Shown: positions 60,090 through 64,000 of the stretch, piece by piece
Layout: each line of letters begins with the position of its first letter
How positions within the stretch are numbered: position 1 is the first letter of the stretch
From: Heterobasidion occidentale
Lineage: Eukaryota; Basidiomycota; Agaricomycetes; Russulales; Bondarzewiaceae
Direction: 5' to 3'
Length of the DNA stretch: 64,000 nucleotides
Assembly (NCBI GenBank): GCA_039111635.1
Contig: JBCAQO010000002.1
Coordinates: 3,038,001-3,102,000, forward strand
Position numbers and translations under genes: made by a program
The notes under the pieces: generated by a model
Told to the model about the DNA's origin: nothing
Databases searched by the model: none
Seen by the model: only the letters and a program-made list of their open reading frames with translations

Positions 60090-61724
60090 TGCTGCCACAC
60101 TCTTTCTCACAACCTCATCGGTGGCATAGACCCCCACCGAAGAGAGTTACTTCACACACCCTGGAGCAAGACCTAGGCCTAGGATTTCCACCAGGCACTA
60201 GACGAACTCATAACCAACTTCGACAGAATAATCGTCCTATCCATCAAAGAGAAAACCGCTGGTATTACTCCGACACCAATCGGCCAGCACCCCCAAACTT
60301 TGATAACTGCTCGTACCGAGAAGGACGATACTTCTTCACAAGAGAAGACGGAACAGAAGCTGAGTGGGCTTGGGACGAAACAGCAGAAGACTGGGTAGAA
60401 CCACCCCAGTACAGGAACCCGAACCGGAAATCCCGGACACATCGGAGGAAGAAGAAGGAACATCCGAGTCCGAATCCTCGGATATTCAAACACCGATCAA
60501 CACCCGAAATATTATGTCGAACCCTACAGACCCCCCCGTCTCGTCGGGAAGGGGCAAACTCAAGCTCCCCGATAACTTCGAAGGGGACCGAACACAATCA
60601 CAGAAATTCATCATGAATTGCCTCCTCCTTTCACAGCAGAACCAGACCGATACAAGACGGATTCCGACAAAGTTTCTCTCGCTCTCTCGTGCATGAGATA
60701 CGGGACGGCCGGCGTATGGGCAGAGAGCTTCCTAAAGAAGACAGTAGGGGCGACCCCACCCAAGACCGTAGGAACTTGGGACGACTTCCTTGTCAGTTTA
60801 AACTCCAGTTCAAGGAAACGAACCTCACGGACAAGGCCCGAAGCGCCCTCATGTCTTTCTCTCAGGGGAAGATGACGGTGATGAATATTCAAACCAATTC
60901 ATCCTTATCGCCGCCGACGCCGACATCACCGACAGGGAACAAGTCCCTTATTTCCAGAGAGGGCTTGACCCGAAGGTCATGGACAAGATCTATGACAAGG
61001 AAACTCCGCCGAAAGACACGATCCAAGATTGGGTCAACACTGCCTGTGAAATAGATGGACGCTTGAGAGCCCGAAGTGCTCAAAAGGCGATCCTCGCCAA
61101 CTCCACCTCATTCCGAAGCGACTTCCTCAACCGCTTTCACCTCCAACCCGCTCGTCGTTATAACTCTACCCACCGCCTCGCAGAATGAACAACCAGGTGG
61201 TTGACATGGATATTGATGCCTCCCGCAAAAGAGACGCCAGTCGGAACAAGCGTGTATACGATGGCAAGAGACCTGCTCCCTTTTCCTGCTACAATTGCGG
61301 AAGACCAGGGCATGGGGTAGCTGACTGTCGTTCCCCTCGTAGAGGCGTTCCCCCGTCTCGAGGAAATCCGCGCAAGCCGATGGGTGGAAGAGGTAGACGA
61401 ACTCGTGCTGCAGACATGGAGGATGAAGACGAGCAAGAATCCCCGGTGGGAAACGATGCGCGACTACATCGAGGATTGGAGGAGGGGAGTTCTCATGGCC
61501 ACCACCGTCGGGTACCACAACCTGGTAATTCGGTGGAACGTGAGGACCCTTCCGCGAGAAGGGGAGGATCACGCCAGAGCGATGGAGAGCGCTACGTACC
61601 GCCTAACGGACGACGAAGCAACGGACCCATCAGTGATATTAATGGCGTCCGAGCGCTCTTCCAAGGAGTAGGGAAGGCCGAGCAAAGGCAGATGTTGGTG
61701 GATCTGGCAGAGGATTTTTCCTGA
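60090..61724 (+). pseudogene. Ty3/gypsy gag
   Basis: Capsid-like blocks are spread over three frames: 'KLKLPDNFEGDRTQSQKFIM', 'TAGVWAESFLKKTVG', 'TWDDFLVSLNSS' and 'KVMDKIYDKETPPKDTIQDW'. They are followed by the nucleocapsid zinc knuckle 'CYNCGRPGHGVADC' (about 61288-61330) and an Arg/Gly-rich stretch. Frame changes near 60640, 60890 and 61160 break it. Confidence 0.85.
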
Positions 61725-61801
61725 CCTCTCCTTCACCAGCCGAAGAGAGAGGGTCGAGGAAACTCGAGTATGATTCCCCGTCATATATTCGAATCGGAGC
61801 A

Positions 61802-62593
61802 ATGAACAGTCACATTATTACCCCCATTCGACTTGACGTGCGATTAACAACTCGAGGAAGAAGCGCTGGAGCCAGAGCCGCCATCGACTCAGCATGCGAA
61901 GGGATTTTGGTAAATGAGGGGTGGGTACAGAAGCACAACCTTCCCACTTATCCTTTAAACCGCCCCATCCGCGTTCGCAACGTCGATGACACCATCAACA
62001 AGGCAGGCCTCATTCGACGAGGCCTAGACGCGAATCTCACCGTCAAGGATAGACGGGGGAGAACTCACACTGAACGCGTCCAAATGTTTATCACCAATCT
62101 AGGGAAGGACGACATGCTCCTAGGAACGGATTGGCTGAAATACCACGACCCCTCCATCGGGTGGAGGCGCCGTGAGGTACACTTTGATCGTTGCCCCAGA
62201 GATTGCCAACAACCATATGGATTGACCAAGGCAAGGGAAGAGCCTACCAAGAAGGCATGGCTAGCGAAACTACGCGGTGACAAGGCTCCTCAGCGGACGA
62301 AACCGCATCTTGTCTCAGAACCGGTAGGACCTTCGTGGACGTGGACTAAAGAACAATGGAGCCAAGTACCCACGAAGGAATGGAAAATCCGGTTCATGGA
62401 ATTACTCGAGCACAAGTCCCGACAACGCAAAGCTCGGGAATGGCTCGAAGAACAAGTAGCCGAAAGGAACGCCGGCAAGCTCAGCAGAAAGCAGCCCAGG
62501 ACGAAGCTTCAGAAAAAGTCGCTGAAGAAGCGCAAACACCGTCTGACTCCTCCGCGATGGATAGCGCAGGAGAACCCGTCATTAGGAAGGTAG
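61802..62593 (+). pseudogene. Ty3/gypsy protease-like region
   Basis: The core reads 'AAIDSACEGILVNEGWVQKH', then 'DDMLLGTDWLKYHDPSIGW', the typical gypsy protease fold from the active-site strand to the LGxDWL block. The catalytic triad is DSA instead of DSG or DTG. A Lys/Glu-rich linker leads to RT. Confidence 0.8.
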
Positions 62594-62669
62594 CCCCAGA
62601 ACCCTCGGGTTCGCAAGCTTTGACGAAGACCTGGAGGAAGAAATCGACACCACCGACTTAAAAGGTCGG

Positions 62670-64000
62670 GTGCCGACAGAATATCATTCTTACCTCGACA
62701 TCTTCAGCGAACGACGGTCACAGAGGCTTCCCCAACATACAGTATGGGACCACGCGATAAACCTCAAACCGTCTTTTGTACCCCAGGCCCCGCGGATATT
62801 TCCCTTGAGCCCGGAAAAGCATGACGAGCTAGGGAGATTCGTCAAAGAACACCTTTCCAGAGGAACAATACGTCGGTCAACAGCACATAGCGCGGCCTCT
62901 TTCTTTTTCGTAAGCAAGAAAGATGGGAAGCTCCGTCCGGTACAAGACTATCGCCACCTTAACGAACATACTATTCGAGACGTCACCCCCCTACCATTAA
63001 TCCAAGAACTATTGGATATCATTAAAGGCGCAACGGTGTTCTCAAAGCTCGATGTTCGGTGGGGATATAACAACGTGCGCATCAAGAAGGGAGACGAGTC
63101 CAAGGCGGCCTTCGTCACACCCTTGGGACTTTTCGAGCCAACGGTGATGTTCTTTGGGCTCTGTAACTCCCCAGGAACCTTCCAAGCCATGATGAACATG
63201 ATCTTCCAAGAACTCATCCTGGCCCGGAAGATAGCGGTATACATGGACGACATCCTCATCTTCACGAAGACCACAGCGGAACACATTGTGATTCTTCGGC
63301 GAGTCCTCCAAATCCTGCGCGACAACGATCTCTACCTCAAACCAGAGAAGTGCGAGGTTCCACAAGGAAAAGTTGAACTACCTTGGGTACACGATCTCAA
63401 AGGACCACGTCGCTATGGAAGACTCGAAGATTGAAGCTATCCAGGAATGGCCCATTCCACGCACAGTTCGCGACATCCGCTCTTTCTTAGGCTTAGGGAA
63501 CTTCTACCGACGATTCATTGATAAATTCTCTTTGATCGCTCGGCCCCTGCATGACCTCACGAAGAAGGATGTGAAATGGGACTGGACCACGGAGTGCCAA
63601 CAGGCGTTTGATCGACTGAAGAAAATCTTCACCAGCCGACCCGTCCTGTTGTACCCTGACCCGATGCGTCCTTACCGACTTGTTACCGACGCTTCCCTCG
63701 CAGCATATGGTGCAGTCCTCTTACAGGAAGGACCTGATAATGACTGGCACCTGTTGCATACCTCTCAGGATCGTTCTCACCGGCCGAACGAAATTACGAC
63801 GTGCATGATCGCGAGCTCCTCGCCATCATCAAAGCATTGGAACACTGGAAGCACTACCTCGAAGGTGCTCGACAATCCCTTTGAGGTCTGGACGGACCAT
63901 AAAAACCTAGAACACTTTAAAACGGCGCGCGACCTGTCAAGGCGTCAAGCGCGCTGGAGTCTGTTTTTGTCCAGATTTGACTTCCAGCTCAGTTACAAGG
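62670..64000 (+). pseudogene. Ty3/gypsy reverse transcriptase and partial RNase H
   Basis: RT blocks: 'HAINLKPSFVPQAPRIFPLS', 'STAHSAASFFFVSKKDGKLR', 'VQDYRHLNEHTIRDVTPLP', 'VFSKLDVRWGYNNVRIKKGD', 'FVTPLGLFEPTVMFFGLCNS' and the active site 'IAVYMDDILIFTK' near 63232-63270. A frame change near 63375 precedes 'IRSFLGLGNFYRRFIDKFS', and the RNase H domain starts at 'RLVTDASLAAYGAVLLQ'. The second D of the RT signature is intact. The sequence is cut by the window edge. Confidence 0.93.

Larger units (their letters stand above)
59426..64000 (+). mobile_element. Ty3/gypsy retrotransposon, degenerate, runs off the window
   Basis: 5' LTR (59426-60046), gag with a zinc knuckle (60090-61724), a protease-like region (61800-62590), reverse transcriptase (62650-63440), and the start of RNase H (63440-64000). 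RT placed directly after protease, without integrase between them, is the gypsy order. The reading frame changes several times (about 60640, 60890, 61160, 62595, 63375 and 63760), so the copy is dead. It sits inside the second TGTTAGG LTR. Confidence 0.9.

Overview
The window is fungal nuclear DNA and most likely comes from a mushroom-forming basidiomycete (Agaricomycete). The genes are densely packed on both strands and cut by many 50-70 bp GT-AG introns. Gene content supports this placement: a maintenance-type DNA methyltransferase with a replication-foci domain and two BAH domains, a Goodbye-NACHT-ankyrin STAND receptor, a Zn2Cys6 regulator, and nested LTR and CACTA-type transposons. No bacterial, viral or organellar gene set is present.

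Bases 1-46,200 are a conserved housekeeping block. In order it holds: a UDP-galactose-type transporter (+), phosphatidylinositol 4-kinase STT4 (-), tRNA-Ser(AGA) (+), an unrecognised membrane-anchored protein (+), branched-chain keto-acid dehydrogenase E1 beta (-), a CreC/WDR20 WD40 protein (+), APC/C subunit Apc15 (-), methylenetetrahydrofolate reductase (-), the Rab6/Ypt6 GTPase (+), the PP2A regulator Tap42 (-), the telomere protein Pot1 (+), a Zn2Cys6 factor (+), kexin KEX2 (+), MCM7 (-), DNMT1 (+), an Ecm15/MTH1187-type thiamine-binding protein (-) and an EH-domain protein (+). Several are divergent pairs with very short shared promoters. MCM7/DNMT1 shares 237 bp with two ACGCGT boxes, and MTHFR/RAB6 shares a CACGTG site.

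Bases 47,200-51,300 hold the STAND/NLR-like receptor, with a Goodbye domain, a NACHT NTPase and about twelve ankyrin repeats. From 51,741 to the right edge lies a nested transposon cluster. A minus-strand Ty1/copia element is interrupted by a 1,976-bp CACTA-type DNA element (3-bp target duplication ATC), by a solo LTR (5-bp duplication GAAAG), and by a second copy of that LTR. The second LTR copy is itself split by a degenerate Ty3/gypsy element that runs off the window.

The strongest new observation is in Pot1. Its second OB-fold is present twice in tandem, and both copies carry introns at the same two positions and phases, which points to exon-unit duplication. A caution: several conserved genes in very GC-rich segments (near 11.1, 11.35, 12.16, 13.45 and 43.3 kb) contain 1-2 base frame breaks. 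These look more like consensus errors than decay.
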